DNA from: Hyphomicrobiales bacterium
GTDB taxonomy: Bacteria > Pseudomonadota > Alphaproteobacteria > Rhizobiales > Beijerinckiaceae
Assembly: GCA_947455025.1 (NCBI GenBank)
Contig: CANGLU010000016.1
Location: 1-50,299, forward strand
Direction: 5' to 3'
DNA length: 50,299 nt
The position numbers and the translations under genes were made by a program. Shown in pieces: positions 1-8,820 of the stretch. The notes beneath the pieces were generated by a model. That model saw nothing but the letters and a program-made list of their open reading frames with translations, did not search any database and was not told the origin of the DNA. The first letter of the stretch is position 1. Every line of letters begins with the position of its first letter.

Positions 1-1
1 A

Positions 2-139
2 AAAGGAACGGCGTTCGATGAAATCACACCACAACGAATTAAACTCGTTCAAGATCGCTTGAATAGTCGACCAAGACGTGTCTTAAATTACCACACACCA
101 AACGAAGCGTTCACCGCTCTCGTTGCATTAGATCCTTGA
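2..139 (+). mobile_element. C-terminal end of an IS30-family-like transposase (partial at window edge)
   Basis: This frame is open from the window edge to a TGA stop and encodes 45 residues. It contains an arginine-rich stretch around RLNSRPRRVL, followed by YHTPNEAF. That pattern is typical of the extreme C-terminus of IS30-type DDE transposases (rve core), where an N-x-RPR-x-L-x-Y-x-TP-x-E motif closes the protein. The catalytic DDE residues would lie to the left, outside the window, so I cannot say whether the element is intact. I could not define the terminal inverted repeat in the 93 bases between this stop and the manC start. A related integrase-core family (IS3 or IS481) is possible but less likely from the tail motif. 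Confidence 0.7.
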
Positions 140-232
140 GACCGCCATTATAGCGTTAGCTATGCAGTATCTTAAGGGCCGCTGCGAAATTGGACGGCTA
201 GAGGAATCTTTATCTGAGGAGCGATTTAAACC

Positions 233-1639
233 ATGACCATCGTACCCATCATTCTCTGTGGCGGTTCTGGAACTCGGTTATGGCCGGTATCGCGCGATAG
301 TTTTCCGAAACAGTTTGTTCCTTTGCTAGGCGAGCTTTCGACGTTTCAGGCGACGTTGAAACGGGTCGCAGATGGCGCTTTGTTTGGTAAGCCCGTTGTC
401 GTGACGAATGAAAAATTTCGCTTTTTAGCGGAGGAACAAGCAGCCGTCGTAGGCATTGCTGTCGATATCGTGATGGAGCCGACGCCGCGTGATTCTGCTG
501 CGGCTATTGCAGCATCCGCGCATTATTTACATCGTTATCGGGCTGGAACGATTGGCTTGGTATTGGCGGCTGATCATGTCGTGGCCGATATTGCGGGCTT
601 TGCAGCAAGTGTGCGTGCTGCAATCCCGGCGGCTGAAGCCGGACGAATTGTCACATTTGGCATCGCGCCGACGAATGCCTCGATCGCCTACGGCTATATT
701 CGGCCCGGCGAAGCCATCGACGGTAATGCCAAATCCGTTGCCATGTTTTTGGAAAAGCCCGACGCGGTCAAAGCGGGCCAATTGATTGCCGAAGGATGCT
801 TGTGGAACTCCGGTAATTTCATGTTCGAACCTGGTGCGATGCTCGCCGAAATTGAAGCCTTTGCGCCCGATATTGCGGCTGCAGCAAGCGAAGCCTTAGC
901 CCATCATACGATGGATTTGGGTGCGTTGCGTCTGGGCGAAGTTGAATTTGCCAAGGCACCGAAAATCTCGATTGATTATGCCGTGATGCAAAAAACCAAG
1001 CTTGCCGCAGTGGTTAAGGCAACCTTTGATTGGTCGGATATCGGCACATGGGGCGCGCTGTGGGAAGCATCGGAGCGTGATACGAAAGGCAATCGGGTTA
1101 GCGGTAATGTGTCATTGCTTGGAACCACTGGCAGCCTCGTTCATTCCGATGATGTTTTAACAACCGTTGCGGGCCTTGATGATGTTGTGGTTGTTACAAC
1201 ACGCGATGCCGTTTTTGTTGCGAGCCGCGATGCGTCCGGTGATGTCAAAACGCTCGTCGAAGAGATGAAAGCCAAAGGCGTTCGCGAGGCCAGCGAGCAT
1301 CTTAAAATGTATCGGCCATGGGGCGCGTATCAACGGATCGATATCGGTAACCGCTTTCAGGTGAAACGCATTACGGTGAAGCCGGGCGGTCGCCTTTCAC
1401 TCCAAAAACACCATCATCGGTCTGAGCATTGGGTTGTGGTTTCGGGTACGGCGGAAGTCACGGTTGGTGATAAGATCATGGAGCTCCACGAAAATGAGAG
1501 CACCTATATTCCTATCGGCGAAATCCATCGCTTGGCCAATCCCGGCAAAGTGCCTCTTGAAATCATCGAGGTCCAAGTTGGAAGCTATACCGGTGAGGAT
1601 GATATTGTCCGCATTGAGGATGTTTATGGACGGGGCTAA
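233..1639 (+). CDS. manC: Mannose-1-phosphate guanylyltransferase / mannose-6-phosphate isomerase (ManC/AlgA type)
   Basis: The enzyme makes GDP-mannose from mannose-1-phosphate and GTP. The two-domain form also isomerises fructose-6-phosphate to mannose-6-phosphate. It is cytosolic and supplies mannose or fucose-type sugars for exopolysaccharide and LPS. At 468 aa it has the usual length of the bifunctional family. The nucleotidyltransferase signature GGSGTRLWP is at residues 10-18 and the FLEKPD sugar-binding motif is near 180. A type II PMI cupin with the QKHHHRSEHW metal-binding motif is near 390-400. A GAGGAG ribosome binding site precedes the ATG. No polysaccharide genes are adjacent, and the gene sits directly beside a transposase end, so its original cluster context may have been broken. 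Confidence 0.93.
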   Translation: MTIVPIILCGGSGTRLWPVSRDSFPKQFVPLLGELSTFQATLKRVADGALFGKPVVVTNEKFRFLAEEQAAVVGIAVDIVMEPTPRDSAAAIAASAHYLHRYRAGTIGLVLAADHVVADIAGFAASVRAAIPAAEAGRIVTFGIAPTNASIAYGYIRPGEAIDGNAKSVAMFLEKPDAVKAGQLIAEGCLWNSGNFMFEPGAMLAEIEAFAPDIAAAASEALAHHTMDLGALRLGEVEFAKAPKISIDYAVMQKTKLAAVVKATFDWSDIGTWGALWEASERDTKGNRVSGNVSLLGTTGSLVHSDDVLTTVAGLDDVVVVTTRDAVFVASRDASGDVKTLVEEMKAKGVREASEHLKMYRPWGAYQRIDIGNRFQVKRITVKPGGRLSLQKHHHRSEHWVVVSGTAEVTVGDKIMELHENESTYIPIGEIHRLANPGKVPLEIIEVQVGSYTGEDDIVRIEDVYGRG

Positions 1640-1719
1640 GCGGTTCGAAATGGGGCTCGACGAAAGCTTTCGCTCGTGACAACACTAACGCATCGATTTC
1701 TCCAGCTGCTGCGCGTTTA

Positions 1720-2424
1720 GTGAAAAAGCCCATTCTCATCGTCTTGCATCAAGAGCAATCCTCCCCCGGTCGGGTAGGGTATGAATTGCTTAAGCGCGGC
1801 TTTCCGCTTGATATTCGTAGACCCCCTCTGGGCGATGAGCTCCCCAAAACAGCAGCCCATCATGCTGGAATGGTCGTGTTTGGCGGTCCGATGAGCGCGA
1901 ATGATCCCGATGCGTGGATTTTGGACGAGCTTCGATGCATCGAGACCTTCAATAAAGCGGAGGTGCCGTATCTTGGGCTCTGTCTAGGCGCGCAAATGTT
2001 GTGTCGAGTTGTCGGCACTCGGGTTTATAAACATCCCGACGAAGAAACGGAGATTGGCTATTATGGTCTTTCGCCGACCGAAGCCGGATTAACCCTATCG
2101 CGAACATGCGGAGTTGAGTGGCCTGCTCAAGTGTATCACTGGCACCGTGAAGGCTTCGATTTGCCAAAAGGCGCGGAGCTTTTGGCCGAAGGAAGCGTAT
2201 TCCCCCATCAGGCTTTCCGACTTGGCCCTCATGGATATGGGCTACAATTCCACCCTGAAGTAACCTATGCGATGATTTGTCGGTGGACGGTCCGCGCTTT
2301 TGAACGCATGAACCACAAGGGAGCCCAGGCGCCTGACCAGCACCGATCCGGTTGGTATCGATATGATCACGCCGTTAAATTATGGCTTGATGGCTTTTTG
2401 GACCACTGGTTGCCGACAAATTGA
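1720..2424 (+). CDS. Class I glutamine amidotransferase (stand-alone, GuaA-N-like)
   Basis: This 234-aa protein has the full catalytic triad of class I glutamine amidotransferases. The nucleophile elbow GLCLGAQ has Cys88, and HPE has His178 and Glu180. It also has the oxyanion-hole GGPMS loop near residue 47. There is no synthetase domain, so it resembles the free-standing GMP-synthase-like amidotransferases that release ammonia from glutamine or act on gamma-glutamyl compounds. The real acceptor is unknown. The start is a GTG without an evident ribosome binding site; no better in-frame start precedes the conserved core. The gene is convergent with hpt, only 4 bases away. Confidence 0.8.
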   Translation: MKKPILIVLHQEQSSPGRVGYELLKRGFPLDIRRPPLGDELPKTAAHHAGMVVFGGPMSANDPDAWILDELRCIETFNKAEVPYLGLCLGAQMLCRVVGTRVYKHPDEETEIGYYGLSPTEAGLTLSRTCGVEWPAQVYHWHREGFDLPKGAELLAEGSVFPHQAFRLGPHGYGLQFHPEVTYAMICRWTVRAFERMNHKGAQAPDQHRSGWYRYDHAVKLWLDGFLDHWLPTN

Positions 2425-2428
2425 TCTG

Positions 2429-2971
2429 CTATTCGCCCGCTTCGGTTTCCACCACGCCAATATAGGGCAATTGCCGATAAGAATGCGCCACGTCCATCCC
2501 GTACCCAACGACAAAAAGGTCAGGGCACGAAAAACCAACGAAATCGGCCTCAATTGAAACAGCGCGCTTGCCTGGCTTTTCCAAAAGGCAGCAGGTCAAA
2601 ACCCGTGCACCACGTGCGGCCAAAAGATCTTTGGCAAAGGCAATGGTCCGGCCAGATTCAAGAATATCATCAATCAAAATTACGTCACGGTCCCGCACGT
2701 CGCTTTCGACGTCTTTGAGGATAACGACTTGACCGGACGACACTGTCGCATCCCGATAGCTCGACAAATGCATAAATTCGACCTGCGGCATCAGGCCTTC
2801 ATGATGAAGCGCCCGCATCAAATCGGCGGCAAACATAAAGCTGCCCTTTAAGATAGCAACGATCAAAAGATCTTTAGGGTCACGCTTTGCAATGTCGGCT
2901 GCGATTTCTTGGTTACGGCGTGCGATCTTGTCCTCGTCGATCAGAACGCGAACTCTTCTTTCCTGTACCAT
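2429..2971 (-). CDS. hpt: Hypoxanthine phosphoribosyltransferase
   Basis: This purine-salvage enzyme transfers phosphoribose from PRPP to hypoxanthine (and often guanine) to give IMP or GMP in the cytosol. The 180-aa length is normal. The PRPP-binding signature VILIDDILESGRT is at residues 97-109. The LKGSFMF loop near 41-47 matches the pyrophosphate-binding loop of the family, and the C-terminal VVGYGMD segment fits the purine-binding part. It is transcribed toward the amidotransferase gene and away from the zinc-ribbon gene's end. Hpt next to a zinc-ribbon/ftsE block is a recurring arrangement in rhizobial-type alphaproteobacteria. Confidence 0.93.
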   Translation of the reverse strand: MVQERRVRVLIDEDKIARRNQEIAADIAKRDPKDLLIVAILKGSFMFAADLMRALHHEGLMPQVEFMHLSSYRDATVSSGQVVILKDVESDVRDRDVILIDDILESGRTIAFAKDLLAARGARVLTCCLLEKPGKRAVSIEADFVGFSCPDLFVVGYGMDVAHSYRQLPYIGVVETEAGE

Positions 2972-3012
2972 CGGCTATTCCGTTTCGAACAAGGGGCATC
3001 CGTCGCCCCGTA

Positions 3013-3651
3013 TCAGGCGCCGGAAAATGTGATGCTAATGTTCTTAGCGTCCCTAGGCGGTGAGGCAAGCCTTGCTTTGAAGCTGACGGCCTCGCCCTTT
3101 GTTATTGTTGGCACGGGCGCCGGTATCATCCACTGAAAAATTGTATTTTCGGCTTCGTCGCGCATCGTAAATTGGATTTCAGGCAAATTCTTCGAAATTT
3201 CCGAATCAGACCTTATCTCGCCCTCAATGATAAGGGAGGTCTCACCGCGATCAGAGCTGATGGATGTTTTGACATTGGCAAATGAAATTCCCTGAAGCCC
3301 CTTGCCCGGAATAAACGCATCCATCCAACTGATTGCGCGATGAAAGATCGTTTCGGCGCGATCATTAAGGGTTAAAACCGTGAGTCCCGTCATGGCCGCC
3401 ACTGTTGCACCCAATGTGACAAGTCGCAAAAACGGGCGCTTTTTCCCCTTATTAGGCTCTTTCAGACCCGCTGGCGCAGAAAAATCGTCCATTTCTGGGG
3501 AAATTTCATTGATTTGCGCAGGTTTATGATCACCTTCGTCGGGTCGCCAAGATGTCTGGCACGCACCACATTTAACAAGCCGACCGGACGCGCCGAGTTC
3601 GGTAGCGTGAACAAGATAAGATCGGGTACAATTTGGACAGACGATCAACAT
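3013..3651 (-). CDS. Zinc-ribbon (MJ0042-type) single-pass membrane protein, DUF3426-like
   Basis: The 212-aa protein starts with an MJ0042-type zinc ribbon: CPNC at residues 5-8 and CGAC at 28-31. A charged linker follows, then one predicted membrane segment near 75-95 and an extracytoplasmic C-terminal domain of about 110 residues resembling DUF3426. The ribbon would face the cytoplasm. The function of this family is not established. Its position beside ftsE-ftsX is conserved in related genomes, which hints at an envelope or division role; that is inference only. Its start codon overlaps the ATG of ftsE on the opposite strand by two bases, leaving no room for a separate promoter or ribosome binding site on either side. 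Confidence 0.8.
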   Translation of the reverse strand: MLIVCPNCTRSYLVHATELGASGRLVKCGACQTSWRPDEGDHKPAQINEISPEMDDFSAPAGLKEPNKGKKRPFLRLVTLGATVAAMTGLTVLTLNDRAETIFHRAISWMDAFIPGKGLQGISFANVKTSISSDRGETSLIIEGEIRSDSEISKNLPEIQFTMRDEAENTIFQWMIPAPVPTITKGEAVSFKARLASPPRDAKNISITFSGA

Positions 3652-4444
3652 GGCGAATCAGCTATCGTGTTGCAATGGAATTGAAATCAGTTTCGATCCT
3701 CATCATGCGCTCACGACCTTAAAGAAGGTTGAAGGTTCTTTGCAGGCTTTTCCTTATCGCTCCGTCGGGGAGCTTGTCCGGTTTGAAAATGTTGGTTTGC
3801 GTTACGGCGTGGGAGCGGAAACGCTTACGGATGTCAGTTTTTCGATTGAACCCCAGTCTTTCCAATTTTTAACCGGCGCATCGGGTACCGGAAAAACCAC
3901 GCTGTTACGCCTGATCATGCAGGCCCTTAAACCGACGCGCGGAACCGTTGTTCTGTTTGGACAAGACACAAGCCTACTCGAAAAAGATGGCTTAACCGCC
4001 CTTAGGCGCAGGATGGGCATTGTTTTTCAGGATTTTCGACTGCTCGATCATCTTACAACCTATGAGAATGTCGCGCTTCCCCTAAAGGTCCAGGGTCGCG
4101 ACGAGGTTACCTATCGGGCCGAGGTAACGGAATTATTGAATTGGGTTGGATTGGGGGAGCTGATTCACGCTAAACCGCCGATTCTCTCGGGCGGCGAAAA
4201 ACAGCGCGCATCGATTGCACGCGCGCTTGTCGCGCAGCCGGAGCTGCTTTTAGCCGATGAGCCGACCGGTAATGTTGATCCGTCGCTGGCCCGTCGTCTG
4301 CTACGATTATTTGTAGAAATGAACCGCTCCGGTACTGCTATTTTAATCGCGACTCATGATCTTGGCCTAATGGACCAGATTGATGGGGCGCGACGTCTCG
4401 TTTTAGCTGATCGCCGTCTATATGTTGAGGCGAGCGATGTCTGA
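3650..4444 (+). CDS. ftsE: Cell division ATP-binding protein FtsE
   Basis: FtsE is the ATPase of the FtsEX complex, which sits at the division septum and activates peptidoglycan hydrolases through EnvC-type partners. The ABC motifs are intact: Walker A GASGTGKT at residues 76-83, signature LSGGEKQR near 178-186, and Walker B LLLADEPTGN near 200-209. The family normally begins at the VRFENVGL segment, which here is residues 43-50, so the first 42 residues are probably untranslated or unusual. A TTG at 3740 with GAAGG just upstream is a possible true start; the ATG at 3650 has no clear ribosome binding site. ftsX follows with an overlap. An envC-like gene lies 5 kb downstream. Confidence 0.93.
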   Translation: MANQLSCCNGIEISFDPHHALTTLKKVEGSLQAFPYRSVGELVRFENVGLRYGVGAETLTDVSFSIEPQSFQFLTGASGTGKTTLLRLIMQALKPTRGTVVLFGQDTSLLEKDGLTALRRRMGIVFQDFRLLDHLTTYENVALPLKVQGRDEVTYRAEVTELLNWVGLGELIHAKPPILSGGEKQRASIARALVAQPELLLADEPTGNVDPSLARRLLRLFVEMNRSGTAILIATHDLGLMDQIDGARRLVLADRRLYVEASDV

Positions 4445-5384
4445 AAAGCGCTCCCTTCGATATGGAATATTTGGCGCAATGATGCGTTCCATTCCTTTTT
4501 TTGGACGGGATCCACTCGTAGCAGCCGATCAAGTTACCGATCGCGCGTTGGTCGCTGTTATTGCCATTTTGACATTTTTGGCGGCGCTGACGGCATCTGC
4601 GGCCCAGCTGACGGCGGCAACGGCGATGCGCTGGCAAGTAATGATGGCGTCTGAGGTAACCGTTCAATTGAAACCACAGGCCGGACGATCGATTGATGCC
4701 GATATCGTTCGCGCCAGCGACATCTTGCGCGGAACGGGCGGTATTACATCCGTGAAAGTGCTCCGCCGAGAAGAATCGGCCAAGCTTCTGGAGCCGTGGC
4801 TGGGCTCGGCCTCATCGATTGAGAGCCTTCCGATTCCACGATTAATCACCGTCCAGATCGATACGCGTCAGCCTCCTGATCTCACTTCAGTTGGAAAAAT
4901 GCTTTCTGATGCGGTTCCAGGCGCAAGTCTTGATGACCATCGGACATGGACCAAACGATTAGGTCATCTTTCTGATCTGTTTCTAACAGCTTCTTTTGGC
5001 GCTCTCCTTCTTGTGGTCATGACGACCGGGCTAACCATCGTTTTTGCCACACGAGGTGCAATGGCCGGTAATCGCGAAATTATAGAGGTCTTACATTTTA
5101 TCGGTGCCGACGATCGATATATTGCCGGCCAGTTTCAGAGCCATTTTGCTGTATTGGGTGTACGTGGCGGGCTGCTCGGTGGTGGCGCCGCCTTTCTTTT
5201 GGTCTTAGCGCTCAAACTTTCTATGATGTTCCCTGATGGCCTTCCATTTTCCGGCATATCCGAGATGCCGATCCTCGATTGGCAAACCGTTTTCGTTACA
5301 TTTGGTGTAATCATGCTGGTCGGAATCGTTGCGGGTTTAGCGTCCCGCATTACCGTTTATCGTACGATTGGAATGCTCGCTTGA
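4437..5384 (+). CDS. ftsX: Cell division permease FtsX
   Basis: FtsX is the membrane partner of FtsE. It has an N-terminal cytoplasmic stretch, a first membrane segment near residues 28-50 (VAVIAILTFLAAL), and a periplasmic domain of about 110 residues. Three further membrane segments lie near 175-200, 225-255 and 280-305. The 315-aa length fits the family. I chose the ATG inside the last codons of ftsE (overlap of 8 bases) because GAGG lies 6 bases upstream; an in-frame ATG 15 bases earlier is the alternative. The overlap implies translational coupling, as expected for a stoichiometric complex. The periplasmic domain is the part expected to recruit an EnvC-type activator. Confidence 0.9.
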   Translation: MSEKRSLRYGIFGAMMRSIPFFGRDPLVAADQVTDRALVAVIAILTFLAALTASAAQLTAATAMRWQVMMASEVTVQLKPQAGRSIDADIVRASDILRGTGGITSVKVLRREESAKLLEPWLGSASSIESLPIPRLITVQIDTRQPPDLTSVGKMLSDAVPGASLDDHRTWTKRLGHLSDLFLTASFGALLLVVMTTGLTIVFATRGAMAGNREIIEVLHFIGADDRYIAGQFQSHFAVLGVRGGLLGGGAAFLLVLALKLSMMFPDGLPFSGISEMPILDWQTVFVTFGVIMLVGIVAGLASRITVYRTIGMLA

Positions 5385-5434
5385 GCTAACGCTATTGAAT
5401 TTAGCATCAAATTGATGAAAACAGACGGCTAATA

Positions 5435-5485
5435 TTGTGATGGTGTGATCAAAAGTCCGATGAATTCTGTCAGGCATCATCACAA
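5435..5485 (+). repeat. Imperfect inverted repeat upstream of plsC
   Basis: In the 140-base gap between ftsX and plsC, TTGTGATGGTG (5435-5445) pairs with CATCATCACAA (5475-5485), with a single G-T mismatch, across a 29-base spacer. In the plsC transcript this could fold as a leader hairpin, or the arms could be binding sites for a dimeric regulator. No T-run follows, so it is not a typical terminator. Nothing else was recognised in the gap. Confidence 0.35.
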
Positions 5486-5524
5486 AGATAATGTGTCTGT
5501 TTGAAAAAGGGTTGAAGGTATCCT

Positions 5525-6244
5525 ATGCCGATAAGGGCTGTTTTCTTCATGTCAGCACTCTATCTAAGCCTGATCGCTTTCATGCTGATCGGTCTTATTG
5601 TGCTGATATTGCCCCGTAGCGCCGTAACCCTTCTGGCGCGTAGTTGGGGGCGTTATTTTTTATGGCTCTGCCGGGTTGCTGGTGGCATCAATGTTGAATT
5701 CCGTGGATTAGAAAATATCCCGAAGGGGCCGCTTCTTGTGGCGGTTAAGCATCAATCGGTGTGGGAGACATTTATGTTGCTCGGGCTGTTTGATGATCCG
5801 TGTTTCATATTGAAGCGTGAACTCGCATACATCCCGTTTTTTGGCTGGTTTATTTATAAAATGCGCAATGTGCCAATTAACAGGAAGGACGGATCGCGCG
5901 CCCTCATTAAATTAACCCGAGCCGCAGACCGCGAAATTCATGCGGATGGCGGGCGCCAAATTCTTGTATTCCCGGAAGGAACGCGTCGCCCGCCGGGCGC
6001 TCCGCCCGTTTATCGTTTTGGTGTTGCAAAGCTTTATGAAGGCCTCAATGTTCCGTGCGTTCCCATCGGCCTTAATTCCGGTGTCTATTGGCCGCGTCGT
6101 TCAATGAAGTTGAAGCGCGGTACCATTGTTGTCGACATTATGCCGGCTATCCAGCCCGGGCTTAATCGAAGTGATTTTTTTGCCCTTGTGCAAAATCAGA
6201 TTGAAACAAGTTCGAATAAATTAATGGCCGAGGCTAACGCGTGA
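5525..6244 (+). CDS. plsC: 1-acyl-sn-glycerol-3-phosphate acyltransferase
   Basis: PlsC acylates lysophosphatidic acid to phosphatidic acid at the inner membrane during phospholipid synthesis. The 239-aa protein has an N-terminal hydrophobic segment (residues about 8-30). The catalytic motif appears as KHQSVWET near 78-85, where the aspartate of HX4D is glutamate; to my recollection that variant is common in alphaproteobacterial PlsC. The substrate-binding block FPEGTRR is near 149-155. The ATG lies shortly after a GGTTGAAGG purine-rich stretch. The ABC exporter gene follows on the same strand, so a membrane-lipid transcription unit is plausible. Confidence 0.88.
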   Translation: MPIRAVFFMSALYLSLIAFMLIGLIVLILPRSAVTLLARSWGRYFLWLCRVAGGINVEFRGLENIPKGPLLVAVKHQSVWETFMLLGLFDDPCFILKRELAYIPFFGWFIYKMRNVPINRKDGSRALIKLTRAADREIHADGGRQILVFPEGTRRPPGAPPVYRFGVAKLYEGLNVPCVPIGLNSGVYWPRRSMKLKRGTIVVDIMPAIQPGLNRSDFFALVQNQIETSSNKLMAEANA

Positions 6245-6316
6245 AACATTATATTATTTCACGGCCTAGAATTATCAAACAATTTGCATTGATGCTTTGG
6301 CTGACGAGGTTCGACC

Positions 6317-8086
6317 ATGTCTGAAAAGCCAAGTTTAAAAACACTTGTAAGTGATTTCGGCGTGCTTAAAAGGCTTGTTGCCGAAAATATGCGTATTTTC
6401 CTTCCGCGTTATGCGATTGCCATTTTTTGTATGGCGTTGGTTGCAGCCGCTACAGGATTTAGCGCATGGATTATGCGCGACCTAATCAACAAAGTTTTTA
6501 TTGATCGCGACGCGCGCGTAATGTTTCTTATTTGCGGAAGCGTTGCTCTTATTTACATCGTCAAGGGCCTCGCCTCCTATGGTCAAGAAGTCATTCTCGC
6601 CCGTATTGGAAATGCGATTGTAGCATCGACACAACGTAAAATATTCAATGCACTTCTGGCGCAAGACGTCCCCTTCTTTCAAAATAGCCCGTCGTCTGAT
6701 CTCGTAACGCGGATTACGTACAATGCGCAGGCCGCGAGTTCGGCTCTTAATCTTATTGCAACATCTTTAGGCCGCGATCTTTTGACCGTTGTGGGCCTAT
6801 TGTTTGTCATGCTCTCACAAGATGTCGTTTTAACTGGCATAGCGCTTATCGGATTACCTGTTTTATTCGGCGTAATTACGCAACTCTTGCGGCGAGTTAG
6901 AACCTTGTTTGGTAACGAAGTGCGCTCGGTGGCGGCAACCGTTGCAACAATTCAAGAAACGATCCACGGCATTCGCGTGATTAAAGCCTTCCGCCTTGAA
7001 GATGCTATGCGTCAAAGGATGGCCGGTTCGGTAGGCACGGTTGAAAAACTATCAAACCGTATGGTTGGTGTTCAAGCGATAACCGTACCCTTGATTGACA
7101 CGTTAGGCGGCATTGCTGTTTCAAGCGTTATTTTTTATGGCGGTTGGCGTGTGATCAATGAAGGTGCCACGCCGGGCGAGTTTTTCTCGTTTATTACCGC
7201 TCTATTGATGATGACCGAGCCGGCGCGCCGATTGGCTCGATTGCATTTGTCGTTAGCAGCATCTGCCGTCGGCGTGCGCATGCTATACGAATTGGTTGAC
7301 TTGCCACCGTCAACGATGGATCGCGCGGACGCACAACCGTTAGGCATTATAAAGGGTGACATACAGCTATTGTCCGTATCCTTTGGTTATGATCCGGAAT
7401 CACCGGTACTGCATGATGTAGATTTACAAGCCAAAGGGGGAGAAATTACCGCGCTTGTTGGCTTGTCCGGTAGTGGTAAATCGAGCATTTTTAATTTGAT
7501 TATGCGTTTTTGGTCGCCACAGACGGGTCGCGTTCTCATTGACGGACAGTCGCTATCCGATATTTCAGCTTCGTCGCTTTATGACCACATTTCCTTGGTT
7601 GGTCAGGACGTCTTTTTATTCGAAGGCACGATTGCCGAAAACATCATGCGTGGCCGTCCCGATGCGAGCGAGCACGATATGATCGAGGCTGCACGAAAGG
7701 CCGCAGCCCATGATTTTATTTCGGCTCTACCCGAAGGCTACGCAACAATTGTCGGAGAGTTTGGCGGCAAATTATCGGGCGGCCAGCGGCAAAGAATTGC
7801 AATTGCACGTGCTTTCTTGAAAGACGCTCCCATCTTATTGCTCGACGAGCCTACATCAGCACTGGATGCTGAATCGGATGCAGCAATTCAAGAGGCATTA
7901 GCACGCTTAATGAGTGGTCGTACCACCTTGATCATTGCGCATCGTCTGGCAACGGTGGCGAGTGCCAATTCAATTTACGTGCTCGATCAGGGTCGCGTGG
8001 TCGAGCAGGGCACACATAAAGAACTCTTAGCGAAAACGGGTGTCTATTCGAGGCTTTATGATTTGCAATTTGCAGGCACGGATTGA
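6317..8086 (+). CDS. ABC exporter, fused permease/ATPase (MsbA-like)
   Basis: This 589-aa half-transporter has an N-terminal exporter domain with six predicted membrane segments (residues about 25-320). A nucleotide-binding domain follows, with Walker A GLSGSGKSS near 381-389, signature LSGGQRQR near 484 and Walker B ILLLDEPTSALD near 506. It would work as a homodimer in the inner membrane. Sequence type and position after plsC suggest lipid or lipid A flipping (MsbA-like). The same architecture also serves drug or peptide export, so the substrate is not proven. No accessory membrane-fusion protein is nearby. Confidence 0.85.
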   Translation: MSEKPSLKTLVSDFGVLKRLVAENMRIFLPRYAIAIFCMALVAAATGFSAWIMRDLINKVFIDRDARVMFLICGSVALIYIVKGLASYGQEVILARIGNAIVASTQRKIFNALLAQDVPFFQNSPSSDLVTRITYNAQAASSALNLIATSLGRDLLTVVGLLFVMLSQDVVLTGIALIGLPVLFGVITQLLRRVRTLFGNEVRSVAATVATIQETIHGIRVIKAFRLEDAMRQRMAGSVGTVEKLSNRMVGVQAITVPLIDTLGGIAVSSVIFYGGWRVINEGATPGEFFSFITALLMMTEPARRLARLHLSLAASAVGVRMLYELVDLPPSTMDRADAQPLGIIKGDIQLLSVSFGYDPESPVLHDVDLQAKGGEITALVGLSGSGKSSIFNLIMRFWSPQTGRVLIDGQSLSDISASSLYDHISLVGQDVFLFEGTIAENIMRGRPDASEHDMIEAARKAAAHDFISALPEGYATIVGEFGGKLSGGQRQRIAIARAFLKDAPILLLDEPTSALDAESDAAIQEALARLMSGRTTLIIAHRLATVASANSIYVLDQGRVVEQGTHKELLAKTGVYSRLYDLQFAGTD

Positions 8087-8117
8087 ATAGCTTCCGTATT
8101 TCGGCAAGTATCGCACC

Positions 8118-8756
8118 ATGAAACGGATAAAAAACCCCCGCCCCGCCCCCGCCTTGCCGCCGCATGAGCGCGGCATGCGCATCGGGCTGCTGGGAGGTTC
8201 TTTTAATCCGCCCCATGCCGCGCATCGCTTGATCAGTTTGATGGCTCTTAGGCGCTTAGGGTTGGATCAGGTGTGGTGGCTTATCACCCCGGGCAATCCT
8301 CTAAAGGATAATTCGAAATTGCCAGACGGCGTGAGCCGCATGGAGCAGGCCGCTTTGATGGCTGATCATCCGCGAATCAAGGTGACCCTGCTGGAGGACG
8401 CGATTGGCACCCGCTTCACTTTCGATACCCTTGCTTGGCTGCGGATGCGCCATCCAGGTGTTCATTTTGTGTGGCTCATGGGCGCGGATAATTTGGCAGG
8501 GTTTCATCGGTGGGCCCGCTGGCGCGATATTCTAACTCTGATGCCGATTGCTGTTTTTGATCGTCCGGGCTCTACGCTTTCGGCCACCCGCGCCCATGCC
8601 GCCTTGGCATTTGGTGCGTTTCGATGGTCGGAACATCGTGCCAAACAGCTTGTGCTGAGCAAAAAGCCTGCTTGGATTTTTTTTCATGGCCGCCGTTCGG
8701 AACTTTCGTCAACCGAGATAAGGAAACGTCAAAATAACCTGATTGATAAGGATTAG
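8118..8756 (+). CDS. nadD: Nicotinate-nucleotide adenylyltransferase
   Basis: NadD adenylates nicotinate mononucleotide to deamido-NAD, a cytosolic step of NAD synthesis. The nucleotidyltransferase fold is visible from GLLGGSFNPPH (residues about 23-33) through the WWLITPGNPLK substrate loop to the C-terminal SSTEIR motif. The usual H-x-G-H signature reads HAAH here, so the conserved glycine is alanine. The first 19 residues are proline- and basic-rich and precede the normal family start; the ATG at 8175 would give a standard 193-aa protein. rsfS and rlmH follow, as in many alphaproteobacteria, but the usual obgE-proB-proA genes are not upstream. Confidence 0.9.
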   Translation: MKRIKNPRPAPALPPHERGMRIGLLGGSFNPPHAAHRLISLMALRRLGLDQVWWLITPGNPLKDNSKLPDGVSRMEQAALMADHPRIKVTLLEDAIGTRFTFDTLAWLRMRHPGVHFVWLMGADNLAGFHRWARWRDILTLMPIAVFDRPGSTLSATRAHAALAFGAFRWSEHRAKQLVLSKKPAWIFFHGRRSELSSTEIRKRQNNLIDKD

Positions 8757-8820
8757 GTTGAAAATTGACGCTGGATCAGGCATCATTGATTTGTCCTGAT
8801 ACTGGGATGAAACCTCGAAG

